In this document: positions 51,065-59,690 of the stretch, in pieces
Layout: every line of letters begins with the position of its first letter
How positions within the stretch are numbered: position 1 is the stretch's first letter
Assembly: GCA_963616935.1 (NCBI GenBank)
Contig: CAVEMS010000001.1
Coordinates: 62,001 to 126,000 of the forward strand
Direction of reading: 5' to 3'
Origin: UBA4951 sp963616935
Lineage (GTDB): Bacteria; Bacillota_I; Bacilli_A; RFN20; CAG-826
Length of the DNA: 64,000 nt
Notes under the pieces: model-generated
What the model was told of the DNA's origin: nothing
The model's input: the letters and a program-made list of their open reading frames with translations, nothing else
Databases searched by the model: none
Position numbers and translations under genes: made by a program

Positions 51065-51391
51065 ATGGCACTCGTAGCAATCACCCGTGGAGATGGTTCG
51101 GTTGTAACCGCCGATACGGAAAAGAGAACGTTGACCTATTATCGTTATCACGTTCGCTTCACTCCGTTAGAATGGAAAATCTTGAAAGCTCTTTATGAGG
51201 TTCGTCCAGAACTCGTCGAAAGGGAAAAGCTAGTCGAACTTATTTGGGGAGACGAAAAAAGCGACCTTCCAACGAGAACGATCGACGTCCATATCTCTAG
51301 CATTCGCCGCAAAATCGCCTATATCAAAGGCGCTCGCATCGATTCTGTCTATGGACACGGCTATCGCCTATTGATGCTCAAGAGATTCTAA
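51065..51391 (+). CDS. Stand-alone OmpR/PhoB-type winged-helix DNA-binding protein
   Basis: 108 aa from ATG 51065, fixed by the AAGGAGGA site. A short N-terminal strand segment (VAITRGDGSVVTADTEKRTL) leads to the complete transcriptional-regulatory C-domain: VRFTPLEWKILKALYEV, then LVELIWGDEK, recognition helix TRTIDVHISSIRRKI and wing SVYGHGYRLLMLKRF. No receiver domain and no histidine kinase are present nearby, so it cannot be a normal response regulator; autoregulation or control of the neighbouring folate and alpha-glucosidase genes is possible. A single gene with its own terminator. Confidence 0.88.
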   Translation: MALVAITRGDGSVVTADTEKRTLTYYRYHVRFTPLEWKILKALYEVRPELVEREKLVELIWGDEKSDLPTRTIDVHISSIRRKIAYIKGARIDSVYGHGYRLLMLKRF

Positions 51392-51395
51392 CATC

Positions 51396-51418
51396 GGCCT
51401 CTTCGGAGGCCTTTTTTA
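51396..51418 (+). terminator. Rho-independent terminator of the winged-helix gene
   Basis: Six-base-pair stem GGCCTC/GAGGCC closed by a C(TTCG)G tetraloop, followed by six T. Confidence 0.93.
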
Positions 51419-51520
51419 ATTGCCATCATCGGCCGATTCGTCTTTTTTTCGGCACGATGGCTTTTGATGGCTTTGAGAAACGTTTTAAAATAACTCTGTC
51501 ATTTTTTGGAGGAGCGAGAT

Positions 51521-53158
51521 ATGGACGACAAATTTTTTAGAAGCAATGTCGTATATCAGATCTATCCCCGTTCTTTTTGCGATTCGAACGGCGATGGTAT
51601 AGGAGATATACCGGGCATCATATCAAAGCTGCCTTATTTGGAGGAACTCGGAGTCGGCATCATTTGGCTTTCGCCGGTTTATAAAACCGCGAACGCCGAT
51701 TTCGGATATGACGTCGCCGATTATCTTTCCATCAATCAGGAATACGGGACGATGGAGGATATGGAAAGGCTCATCAAAGAAGCCGGGGAAAGAGGGATCA
51801 GGATCGTCATGGATCTCGTCGTCAACCACACTTCAAGCGAGCATCGGTGGTTCAAGGCCTCGTTCGACCCGAAATCGAAATACCATTCCTATTACTATTG
51901 GAGAAAGGGCCGGAAGCATAACAGCTTGCCGCCTAACAACTGGACCTCTAATTTCGGAGGATCGGCTTGGACGTTTGTGCCCGATGTCGGCGAATGGTAT
52001 TTGCACATATTCGACGAAAAACAGCCCGATTTGGATTGGCATAATCCGGATGTGCTTTCCGAGGTTGAGGGCATACTTCGCTTCTGGCTCAATAAAGGCG
52101 TCTATGGCTTCCGTTGCGATGTCATCAACCAGATTTGGAAGGAAACGCTTGAGAATGGGCATTGGAAACCCTGGAAGACGGGGGACGAGCACTATATCTC
52201 GAAAGAGGGATGCCACCAGATACTCCGCAAACTGCACGATGATGTTTTTAGTCATTACGATTCGATGACGGTCGGAGAATGCTTCGGCGTCGATTTCGAG
52301 GCCGCCCATCGCTTCGACAATAACGAGCTCGATATGTTCTTTCAATTCGACACCGTGAATACGGACAGATGGTCGCTTCCGGTATTTGCTAGGCCTTTTA
52401 GCCCAAAGAGATTCAAGAAAACGATTCTCGCTTGGCAAAGCGAAGCCGCTTGGCCGGCGAATTACCTTGAAAACCACGATCAGCTTAGGTCTGTGGAAAG
52501 ATTCGGAAACGCCAAGAAATATTGGGGGATGTCATCGAAGATGCTCGCGATGCTTCTCGTCACTCTTAGAGGCACACCATTCATCTACCAAGGACAAGAA
52601 ATCGGGATGCTCAATTATCCGGTTTTCAAACCTGAAGAATTCAAGGATCCAGTTAATTTTTGGCTATATAAGCTGCTTCGAAAGTTTGGGTTCGGGGAGA
52701 AGAAAACGCTTAAACTGATTCAAAACGTCAATCGAGACAACGCGAGGACGCCGATGCAATGGAATGGCGAAAAGAACGCCGGTTTCAGCGATGCGGAGTA
52801 TACTTGGCTACCAGTCAATCCGAATTATCGCGATATCAACGTCCGAAAAGAAGAAGGCGATCCTTCGTCGATTCTTAGTTTCTATCGCGAGCTTATCGAA
52901 ACTAGGAAAAAATACCCGACGCTATCCTATGGGGCATTTGAGCCACTAAAGACCAACGGCAAAATATTCGCTTATTTTCGAAGCTACAAAGGAGAAATGC
53001 TTCTTGTTTTGCTAAACCTAACTGGCAAACATCGCTCGCTGCCGAAAAGCATCAATTCCTTGGTCGGCGAGGTGATTCTTTCCAATTATCAAGGCGCCGG
53101 ATTGGCCTATAAGCGCAAGCTTCGCCCATATGAAGCGCTCATCGCCAAGATTTCCTAA
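51521..53158 (+). CDS. GH13 alpha-glucosidase / oligo-1,6-glucosidase
   Basis: 545 aa from ATG 51521, chosen because GGAGGAG at 51508-51514 is the SD; an upstream in-frame TTG lies inside that region. (beta/alpha)8 barrel with WYLHIFDEKQPDLDW, the nucleophile Asp200 in GFRCDV, acid Glu253 in TVGECF and stabilising Asp320 in LENHDQ, all intact. Similar to MalL-type intracellular enzymes that release glucose from the non-reducing ends of malto- or isomalto-oligosaccharides. No signal peptide, so it acts on imported sugars. The preference (alpha-1,4 or alpha-1,6) cannot be fixed. Confidence 0.94.
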   Translation: MDDKFFRSNVVYQIYPRSFCDSNGDGIGDIPGIISKLPYLEELGVGIIWLSPVYKTANADFGYDVADYLSINQEYGTMEDMERLIKEAGERGIRIVMDLVVNHTSSEHRWFKASFDPKSKYHSYYYWRKGRKHNSLPPNNWTSNFGGSAWTFVPDVGEWYLHIFDEKQPDLDWHNPDVLSEVEGILRFWLNKGVYGFRCDVINQIWKETLENGHWKPWKTGDEHYISKEGCHQILRKLHDDVFSHYDSMTVGECFGVDFEAAHRFDNNELDMFFQFDTVNTDRWSLPVFARPFSPKRFKKTILAWQSEAAWPANYLENHDQLRSVERFGNAKKYWGMSSKMLAMLLVTLRGTPFIYQGQEIGMLNYPVFKPEEFKDPVNFWLYKLLRKFGFGEKKTLKLIQNVNRDNARTPMQWNGEKNAGFSDAEYTWLPVNPNYRDINVRKEEGDPSSILSFYRELIETRKKYPTLSYGAFEPLKTNGKIFAYFRSYKGEMLLVLLNLTGKHRSLPKSINSLVGEVILSNYQGAGLAYKRKLRPYEALIAKIS

Positions 53159-53220
53159 AAGGAAAGTTTCTTTATTTCTTCCGTCTTTCTCGATATGATT
53201 ACCCTTGTTTAGGAGCGGTT

Positions 53221-53706
53221 ATGGAAAAAGAGAAGCATCGCGAAGATTACATCGGTTGGGATGAATATTTCATGGGGATAGCGCAACTAAGCGCTTTAAG
53301 GAGCAAGGATCCCAGCACCCAAGTCGGCGCTTGCATCGTCGATTCCGATAACAAAGTGGTGTCTATCGGCTATAACGGAATGCCGCGTGGGGTAAGCGAT
53401 GAAGATGTGCCTTGGGGGCATGGAGAAGGCCTTGAGAGCAAGTATCTTTACGTCTGCCACGCCGAATTTAACGCCATTCTTAATACCAGGAATGGCGAGA
53501 AGTTATCCGGATGCCGCCTCTATGTGACTTTATTCCCTTGCAATGAATGCGCCAAAGCGATCATCCAAACCGGGATAAAGGAAGTCATATATCTATCCGA
53601 TAGCCATAAAGACGGAATCATTTTCGAAGCCTCGCGTAAAATCTTGACGATGGCCGGAGTGAAACTCACCCAATACGAAGGGAAGACCGTTTCCATAAAT
53701 TCATAA
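53221..53706 (+). CDS. dCMP deaminase (ComEB-like)
   Basis: 161 aa zinc deaminase converting dCMP to dUMP, feeding dTMP synthesis that needs folate. Zinc ligands are in CHAEFNAIL and PCNECAKAI. STQVGACIVD and GYNGMPRGVSDEDVPWG are characteristic of dCMP rather than tRNA adenosine deaminases. A TATGAT -10 and an AGGAGCGG SD are close upstream. The ECF genes begin 30 bases later and may share its transcript. Confidence 0.93.
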   Translation: MEKEKHREDYIGWDEYFMGIAQLSALRSKDPSTQVGACIVDSDNKVVSIGYNGMPRGVSDEDVPWGHGEGLESKYLYVCHAEFNAILNTRNGEKLSGCRLYVTLFPCNECAKAIIQTGIKEVIYLSDSHKDGIIFEASRKILTMAGVKLTQYEGKTVSINS

Positions 53707-53736
53707 GCCTTCCGAATTTGCTAAGGACGAAAAGAG

Positions 53737-54561
53737 ATGTCAATGCCAATAGTCAAAGTCAGTCACCTTTCTTTTTCTTATGACGAAGGGAAAAAAGCTT
53801 TAGATGACGTTTCTTTCGAAGTAAATGAAGGGGAGTATTTGGCGATCATTGGCCATAATGGATCGGGCAAAAGCACTTTGGCGAGGATTTTGTCGGGGAT
53901 TCGCACGGATTTCGATGGCGAAGTGATTATTTTCGATAAGAACGTCGATAACAAGAACATCGCCGCGATCCGCAAAAAGACCGGCTTCGTTTTTCAAAAC
54001 CCCGACAATCAATTCGTCGGAAGCACCGTGCGAGATGACATCGCATTCGGCCTTGAGAATAGGGCGATCCCTAGCGAAGAGATGGACGATATCATCGAAA
54101 GATATTCCAAGAAGGTCGGGATGCGTGAATATCTCGATAAGGCTCCGGAGAATCTTTCTGGCGGGCAAAAACAACGAGTCGCGATAGCGGGAGTTCTCGC
54201 GATGTCACCGGACTTAATAATCTATGACGAGGCGACAAGCATGCTTGATCCAGCCGCCAAAAAAGAGATTCTCGATCTGACTTTTTCTTTGAGGAAAGAG
54301 AATCCAAAGCTTACTTTGATTTCGATAACGCACGATATAGAAGAGGCCGCTCAAGCGGACAAAGTCCTCGTCCTTAACGCCGGCAAGTCCGTGTTGTTTG
54401 GGACTCCGAAAGAGGTTTTCGATAATGTCGATAAGCTTAAAGAGATGAGACTTGATCTTCCGTTTTACAAAAAGCTAGTGGCTTCCTTAAAGGAAAACGG
54501 CGTCGATGTCGATCAAGAGATAACGTCGTTATCGTCTTTGGAGGAATATCTATGCCGATAA
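53737..54561 (+). CDS. ecfA1: ECF transporter ATP-binding protein EcfA1
   Basis: 274 aa. Walker A IGHNGSGKST, Q-loop FVFQNPDNQFVGST (the QNPDNQ typical of EcfA), signature LSGGQKQR, Walker B LIIYDEATSMLD and switch His in ITHDIEEA. The C-terminal region after ~210 carries the EcfA dimerisation extension. Pairs with EcfA2 to power EcfT plus vitamin S-components such as the FolT here. The ecfA2 ATG overlaps its 3' end by 10 bases. Confidence 0.95.
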   Translation: MSMPIVKVSHLSFSYDEGKKALDDVSFEVNEGEYLAIIGHNGSGKSTLARILSGIRTDFDGEVIIFDKNVDNKNIAAIRKKTGFVFQNPDNQFVGSTVRDDIAFGLENRAIPSEEMDDIIERYSKKVGMREYLDKAPENLSGGQKQRVAIAGVLAMSPDLIIYDEATSMLDPAAKKEILDLTFSLRKENPKLTLISITHDIEEAAQADKVLVLNAGKSVLFGTPKEVFDNVDKLKEMRLDLPFYKKLVASLKENGVDVDQEITSLSSLEEYLCR

Positions 54562-55415
54562 TCTTCAAAGACGTCTCTTATACCTATTCTCCGAAAACGC
54601 CTTTCGCCTATTGTGCGCTCAAAGACGTGAATTTCGAGATAGAAGATGGCTCTTTCGTCGCTATAGTGGGGAAGACGGGAAGCGGGAAGAGCACGATCGC
54701 GCAATTGATGAACGCTTTGATAACGCCGACCTCTGGAGAAGTGATCGCAAACGGATTCCATAATTCGCCGAAGTCAAAAAAGAAAAGGAAAGCGGTCAAA
54801 GAACTAAGAAAAGAAGTCGGATTGGCTTTTCAATTTCCGGAATATCAGCTCTTCGAGGAAACGATCGAAAAAGACGTTTCTTTTGGTCCGAGGAACTTCG
54901 GGCTCTCGAAGGAAGATGCTCTAAAGAAGGCAAGGGAATCGTTAGCGATGGTGGGGCTTGATGAGAGCTTCTATAAACGATCGCCATTCGAGCTTTCCGG
55001 TGGCGAAAAGAGGAAAGTCGCCTTGGCTGGGATTCTTGCCATCGAGCCGAAGATACTCATAATTGACGAGCCGACAAGCGGCCTAGATCCTAAAGCCGCC
55101 GAGGACACGATGTCCTTGTTTAAGAAGATAAACGCCGAGAAAGGCACGACGATAATCTTCGTCACCCACGATATGGACTTGGTTTTGGAGTATGCAAGCA
55201 AAGTCATCGTGATGGAAGATGGAAGCGTTCGAAAGGTATGTCGGCCATTCGAGCTTTTCGGCGATGATTTGAAGGAATATTCATTGGATAATCCGAAAGT
55301 CTTTGATTTTGCCTTGAAACTGAAAAGAAAAGGCTTTTGCATAGATTTCTCGAAATTGAAGACAGTTGACGATTTGGGAAGAGAAATTGCGAAGAGCCTA
55401 AAGGAGCGAGGATGA
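54552..55415 (+). CDS. ecfA2: ECF transporter ATP-binding protein EcfA2
   Basis: 287 aa. Walker A VGKTGSGKST, Q-loop LAFQFPEYQLFEET, signature LSGGEKRK, Walker B ILIIDEPTSGLDP, switch His VTHDMDLV. The YQLFEET variant after the Q-loop separates EcfA2 from EcfA1. A frequent order in Bacilli is ecfA1-ecfA2-ecfT-truA and it is kept here. Overlaps ecfT by 4 bases. Confidence 0.95.
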   Translation: MPIIFKDVSYTYSPKTPFAYCALKDVNFEIEDGSFVAIVGKTGSGKSTIAQLMNALITPTSGEVIANGFHNSPKSKKKRKAVKELRKEVGLAFQFPEYQLFEETIEKDVSFGPRNFGLSKEDALKKARESLAMVGLDESFYKRSPFELSGGEKRKVALAGILAIEPKILIIDEPTSGLDPKAAEDTMSLFKKINAEKGTTIIFVTHDMDLVLEYASKVIVMEDGSVRKVCRPFELFGDDLKEYSLDNPKVFDFALKLKRKGFCIDFSKLKTVDDLGREIAKSLKERG

Positions 55416-56272
55416 GCGGGATCACGTTAGGACGTTATGTCCCTTATAATTCCTTCCTTCACAAGATGGACGCCAGAGCCAAGCTCTTTTGCTATCTTCT
55501 TTTGCTTGTCTCGGTTTTCTTATCGTTTGTCAATTATTCGACTTCCTTTTTGTTCACTGCTTTCTTAGTCGTCTTGACAATCTTCCTTTTGGTTTCTTCT
55601 CACGTTTCGATCGGATCGTTATTCAAGTCGCTTGCGAGTCTATGGTTTTTCGTGGTCTTCCTCTTGCTTATCTATATACTCGTTCCAAGTTCTTCATATA
55701 CCCACGTCGCATTTAAAATCGGGGACTTCCCTTTCTATTATGAGTCTCTTTTAGAGGCCGCTCGCATCATGCTGCGTTTGATGCTAATGGTCGCTTTGTC
55801 GATGGTCTTGACCACTAGCACCAAGCCTCTTGAGTTAACAGCGGCGCTGGAGTGGTACCTATATCCGCTTAAAGTGATAGGCATTCCATCTCATATCATC
55901 GCCATGATCATAACCTTGGCTCTTCGTTTCATACCGACGATACTCGACGACGTCGATAGAATCATGAAAGCCCAAGCCTCTCGCGGAGTCGATTTCAAAC
56001 ACGGCGGCATCAAAACAAAATTTCGTTCGATAGTTTCTTTGATTATCCCACTATTTGCAACGTCGCTAGTTAGGAGCGATGAGCTTGCCGACGCTATGGA
56101 AGCGAGGGGATACGATCCAAAGGCCAAAAGGACTAGATATCGCAAGATTCATTTCCATATCTTGGATCTCTTGTGGGTCGTTCTATGTTCTGCTCTCCTT
56201 TCTTCTTATATCGTCGCTTCCGTCATGAAATTAGATCCTTTCTCGTTCTTCTGGGGGCTTAGCGTTCTATGA
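55412..56272 (+). CDS. ecfT: ECF transporter transmembrane protein EcfT
   Basis: 286 aa. Membrane scaffold of the energy-coupling factor. Starts with the conserved LGRYVPYNSFLHKMDARAKL; the coupling helices carry the two short motifs SRG (QASRGVDF) and ARG (MEARGYDP) that bind the ATPases. About six TM helices. It accepts several S-components encoded elsewhere. Overlaps truA by 4 bases. Confidence 0.95.
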   Translation: MSGITLGRYVPYNSFLHKMDARAKLFCYLLLLVSVFLSFVNYSTSFLFTAFLVVLTIFLLVSSHVSIGSLFKSLASLWFFVVFLLLIYILVPSSSYTHVAFKIGDFPFYYESLLEAARIMLRLMLMVALSMVLTTSTKPLELTAALEWYLYPLKVIGIPSHIIAMIITLALRFIPTILDDVDRIMKAQASRGVDFKHGGIKTKFRSIVSLIIPLFATSLVRSDELADAMEARGYDPKAKRTRYRKIHFHILDLLWVVLCSALLSSYIVASVMKLDPFSFFWGLSVL

Positions 56273-57003
56273 GCGTCTTTAAAGCGGTCATAAGCTATGA
56301 CGGCCGTTTCTATAATGGCTTTCAGAAGCAACCGAATAAAGAGACGATCCAAGGCGTTCTTGAAGCGAAGATAAGCCATTTATTGGGCGTCGCCACTCCT
56401 ATTCATGGGGCTGGAAGAACCGATGCCGGCGTAAGCGCAAGAGGACAGGTCATATCCTTTAAATGCGAAAAGAACATCGATATAGAAGAAAAGAAAACGG
56501 CGCTTAATCGGCTATTGCCTCCTGATATATTCTGCCGCTCGTTAGAAAAGGCGCCTGATGGCTTTGACGCCAGGCACTCTTCAAAGGGGAAGATATATTC
56601 GTATTCCTTTTGCCATAAGGGGAGAGACCCTTTGAATTCCTTCGAAACACCTCTTATGGTCAAGGAGTTCGACTTCGAGCTTTTTGAAAAAGCGATGGGG
56701 GTTTACGTAGGAAAACACGATTTTAAGAATTTCACGACGAAGAAAGAGGATAAGGATGGATTCATTAGAGACGTCTCATTGAAAGAGATTTCGGATCATG
56801 ATGGCCACGCAAAGGTTGTTTTGTCATCGAATGGATTTATGACTTATATGGTTCGGATCCTAATCGGAGCGGCGTGGAAAGTCGCCACAAAGAAAAGGGA
56901 TTTAGAGTGGCTTAAATCTTCCTTGGAAAGCCAGGAAAGAAAGATAATCTCGTTTAAAAGCAGCCCAATCGGACTCATATTGGAGGAAGTGGTCTATGAA
57001 TGA
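56269..57003 (+). CDS. truA: tRNA pseudouridine(38-40) synthase TruA
   Basis: 244 aa. Catalytic Asp in GAGRTDAGVSARGQVI; N-terminal SYDGRFYNGFQKQPNKETIQ and C-terminal FMTYMVRILIGAAWKVA are standard. Modifies positions 38-40 of tRNA anticodon arms. Final gene of the ecf block; the PHP phosphatase ATG overlaps its end by 8 bases. Confidence 0.96.
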   Translation: MSVFKAVISYDGRFYNGFQKQPNKETIQGVLEAKISHLLGVATPIHGAGRTDAGVSARGQVISFKCEKNIDIEEKKTALNRLLPPDIFCRSLEKAPDGFDARHSSKGKIYSYSFCHKGRDPLNSFETPLMVKEFDFELFEKAMGVYVGKHDFKNFTTKKEDKDGFIRDVSLKEISDHDGHAKVVLSSNGFMTYMVRILIGAAWKVATKKRDLEWLKSSLESQERKIISFKSSPIGLILEEVVYE

Positions 57004-57817
57004 GAACAAGCCGATTTCGTGCAACTACCATTGCCACACCAAGAGATGCGGACATGCGATAGGGGAAGACGAGGAATATGTCAAAGAAGCGATCGCCTGC
57101 GGCTATGACGTCTTGGGTTTTAGCGATCACGTTATCCTTGACCATCACAAACAAGCAGGGATGCGCGGCGACGCTTCCCTTTTGCCGGGTTATGTGCATT
57201 CGATCAAATCTTTGGCCGCCAAATACAAAAATGACATTGAAATGCATCTAGGCTTCGAAGCGGAATGGTATTACGAGGAATACCGGTCATATTATGAGAA
57301 ACTTTTGAGAGATGGCATGGTTCAGTATTTCATCCTCGGACAGCATTGCTTTCTTACGGATGAAGGCACGTTCTTTTGGTATGGCACCATCGCCGATCAC
57401 GACTTGGCAACTAAAAAATACACCGAAGATCTTTTGGCTGGGATGAGGAGTGGGCTATATCTATATGTCGCCCATCCGGATCTATTTGCTGCATGGAACG
57501 ACGAGTGGACGAGCGTGTGCGAGGAATCGGCCAGAAAGATAATCTCTTTGGCCAAGGATCTTAAGATGCCGCTAGAGATAAACATGGGCCCGGCCACTAG
57601 GGAACGAAGGGATTTTGCTAATTCCGACTTGAACCATTTCTATCCGAATTCCCGTTTTTGGGATCTGGTCGCGGAAGCCGATGCCAAGGCGATCATCGGA
57701 GTTGATGCTCACATACCTTCCTTGCTACGGAATGCGCCATTTGAATGGGTGAGAGGTTTCGCCAAGAAACGCGGAATCGAGGTTATTGAGCGTCTGGATT
57801 TGCCTCTTTTGGTCTAA
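56996..57817 (+). CDS. PHP-domain phosphatase, histidinol-phosphatase (HisK)-like
   Basis: 273 aa. Metal-binding motifs of the PHP fold: NYHCHTKRCGHA at the N-terminus, LGFSDH, GFEAEW and GVDAHIPSLL at the C-terminus. Resembles HisK histidinol phosphatases, but no other histidine gene is in the window and the substrate may differ. Coupled to truA by overlap. A 6-bp perfect palindrome (TGGTCT-AAA-AGACCA, 57810-57824) spans its stop codon; no T-run follows, so it is not called a terminator. Confidence 0.85.
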   Translation: MNENKPISCNYHCHTKRCGHAIGEDEEYVKEAIACGYDVLGFSDHVILDHHKQAGMRGDASLLPGYVHSIKSLAAKYKNDIEMHLGFEAEWYYEEYRSYYEKLLRDGMVQYFILGQHCFLTDEGTFFWYGTIADHDLATKKYTEDLLAGMRSGLYLYVAHPDLFAAWNDEWTSVCEESARKIISLAKDLKMPLEINMGPATRERRDFANSDLNHFYPNSRFWDLVAEADAKAIIGVDAHIPSLLRNAPFEWVRGFAKKRGIEVIERLDLPLLV

Positions 57818-57853
57818 AAGACCAGAAAAAACTATATCGCCTGCGCTATAGAG

Positions 57854-57862
57854 TGCTAGAAT
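57854..57862 (+). promoter_or_regulatory. Extended -10 promoter of the YebC-like gene
   Basis: TGC-TAGAAT (57854-57862). The AAGGAGAA ribosome site and ATG 57888 follow at normal spacing. Confidence 0.5.
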
Positions 57863-57887
57863 ATCACCGATTTTTAAGGAGAACCCC

Positions 57888-58598
57888 ATGGGAAGACACT
57901 TTGAAGTGCGTGCCGCCGCAATGGCAGCGACCGCCAAAGCCAAAAGCGCAATCTATATGCGCGCATCGAAGGAGATTTATGCCGCCGCAAAAAGTGGTAT
58001 CCCTGATCCGGAGAACAATTTAGCGCTTAGGAGCGCAATCGAAAAATTCCGCAAAACCTGCCCGAAAGACGTTATCGACAGAGCTATTGAGAAAGCCAAA
58101 GGCGGAGACGCCGTCGCTTATATCCCAGGTCGATATGAATTCTTCGGCCCTGGCGGATCTTATGTCATCGTCGACACTTTGACCGATAACGTGAACCGCG
58201 CTTTGGTCAATGTCAGGACCATTGTCACGAGAAAAGGCGGCAAAATGGGAAGCGTCGCTTATAACTTCAACTACGCCGCCGTCCTTGACGTCAAAGGCGA
58301 CGAAGCAAAGCGAGATGAAATCGAAGAAGCCTTGATCCTAGGCGATGTCGATGTCCAAAGCGTCACTTCCGAAGAGGGCGAAGTCGAGATCCAATGTGCC
58401 CCGAGTGACTTAGAGAAAGCGAAAGACGTTCTCAAAGAGATGGGAATCGTCGATTTCGACACCGCCGAAGTCACTTTCATTCCGAATCAATATGTCACCT
58501 TGGCTCCCGAGGATATCCAAAAGATGAAGGATATGCTCGCTCAGCTTGACGAATGCGAAGACGTTCAGAACGTCTACCATAACGTCGAAAACGCTTAA
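57888..58598 (+). CDS. YebC/PmpR-family protein, YeeN subgroup
   Basis: 236 aa. Family core with SKEIYAAAKSGIPDPENN, KAKGGDAVAYIPGRYEFFGPGG and TIVTRKGGKMGSVAYNF. The MGRHFEVRAAAMAATAKAKS start is the YeeN-type variant, not the MAGHSKW start of canonical YebC. Family members have been described as transcription regulators and, more recently, as translation factors that help ribosomes on proline-rich stretches; which applies here is not clear. It has its own promoter and a strong terminator. Confidence 0.92.
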   Translation: MGRHFEVRAAAMAATAKAKSAIYMRASKEIYAAAKSGIPDPENNLALRSAIEKFRKTCPKDVIDRAIEKAKGGDAVAYIPGRYEFFGPGGSYVIVDTLTDNVNRALVNVRTIVTRKGGKMGSVAYNFNYAAVLDVKGDEAKRDEIEEALILGDVDVQSVTSEEGEVEIQCAPSDLEKAKDVLKEMGIVDFDTAEVTFIPNQYVTLAPEDIQKMKDMLAQLDECEDVQNVYHNVENA

Positions 58599-58616
58599 TT
58601 CTTTTGCGTATCATCT

Positions 58617-58641
58617 GGCCGCCCATTGGGTGGCCTTTTTT
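58617..58641 (+). terminator. Rho-independent terminator of the YebC-like gene
   Basis: Eight-base-pair stem GGCCGCCC/GGGTGGCC (one G-T pair), loop ATT, six T. Confidence 0.93.
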
Positions 58642-58659
58642 GTTAGTATATCTATATAT

Positions 58660-59541
58660 ATGAAAACATTGACCATTTCTAAAGTAGAAAGATTCATCAT
58701 CTATCCGAGTCTCATCGCTCTTTTCGTCCTTTTGGCGTTCTTCGATCTTCCGATTATGGAGTCGCTATATAACCATGACAGCATTTGGGCTCGCATTTTC
58801 GAATTCATCGGTGAACAGCCGTTTCAATTCTTCACGGTGTTTGGCGGAGTGCTGATGTTCAAATATCGCCCCAAAGATGTCTTATGGAAGAATATCCTTT
58901 TTGCCGCATTAGGCGTCCTTTTGGCGGTTTTCTTCGCTTTGTATGCCGGTTCGCAGATGTTTTCATACATCAAAGAGCTTGGCTTAGGCGAGAAATATTG
59001 GCTTTTGTTCTTGGTGGCTTCGATATATGTGGCAGGGGCTTTCACGCTCGCGTATATGATTAAGGATATAGATGGTAGGAAAGCTTTCGCATTCGGCGTT
59101 TCCGTCATATTGCTTTATACGTTCATTTGGGTAGCGATGAACGCTTTCAAAGTGCTTTGGCAACGTCCGCGTTGGAGATATCTCGTGACGACCGACGATC
59201 CGCTTGGCGGGTATAGGAACGTTTGGGAGCCTTCTCCCGGCTGGCCTTTCAGAAGCTTTTTCGCCTCTTTCCCTAGCGGTCATACCATGAATGCGGCCGG
59301 AGGGCTCGTCGTCGCTTATTTCTTTAAGGACAAAATGAGCGGGAAATCCTATCTTCTTCTTAGAGTATTCGTTTACTTATGGACGTTATTGACCGCTTTG
59401 TCGAGGATTGTCGTAGGCGCCCATTTCGCAAGCGACGTGACGATGGGATTCTTGCTAGGCTTCTTCTTATACGATATGACATTCACATTCTTGCTTCCGG
59501 CTCTTGAAAAAGCGGTGAATAAGACCAGTAAAATGGCTTGA
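58660..59541 (+). CDS. PAP2-family membrane phosphatase
   Basis: 293 aa from ATG 58660; the frame extends back into the yebC gene but would cross its terminator, so this ATG is preferred. Three-part phosphatase signature: KVLWQRPRWRYL, PSGHTMNAAGG and SRIVVGAHFASDV, all intact. About seven TM helices. Dephosphorylates a lipid phosphate such as undecaprenyl-PP or phosphatidate at the outer face. No SD; a TATA-rich stretch (58645-58656) immediately upstream could serve as -10 for a leaderless mRNA. Confidence 0.9.
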   Translation: MKTLTISKVERFIIYPSLIALFVLLAFFDLPIMESLYNHDSIWARIFEFIGEQPFQFFTVFGGVLMFKYRPKDVLWKNILFAALGVLLAVFFALYAGSQMFSYIKELGLGEKYWLLFLVASIYVAGAFTLAYMIKDIDGRKAFAFGVSVILLYTFIWVAMNAFKVLWQRPRWRYLVTTDDPLGGYRNVWEPSPGWPFRSFFASFPSGHTMNAAGGLVVAYFFKDKMSGKSYLLLRVFVYLWTLLTALSRIVVGAHFASDVTMGFLLGFFLYDMTFTFLLPALEKAVNKTSKMA

Positions 59542-59690
59542 ATTTGACGATTTTCGAAAGAAAAATATTCGATACAATCGAGTAAAAATTACTATTTCTT
59601 TACAATTTGCCAAAATTTTCTTGCTTCTTTCCCTTCGACTCTAGATAATAGAGCGGCGTAAAAAGCTAAAAGAAAGTAGAGGAAAAGATT

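Noticed and set aside
51708..52477. Long overlapping frames on both strands across the alpha-glucosidase (186 and 214 codons)
   Set aside because: They lie fully inside a gene with intact catalytic residues and show no family similarity; they follow from codon bias.
57810..57824. Palindrome over the PHP-phosphatase stop codon as a terminator
   Set aside because: Short 6-bp stem followed by an A-run and not a T-run in the direction of transcription.
59542..59690. Possible L13 autoregulatory leader upstream of rplM
   Set aside because: The stretch is AT-rich with several weak promoter-like hexamers, but no stable conserved fold could be drawn by eye; a covariance-model search would decide.
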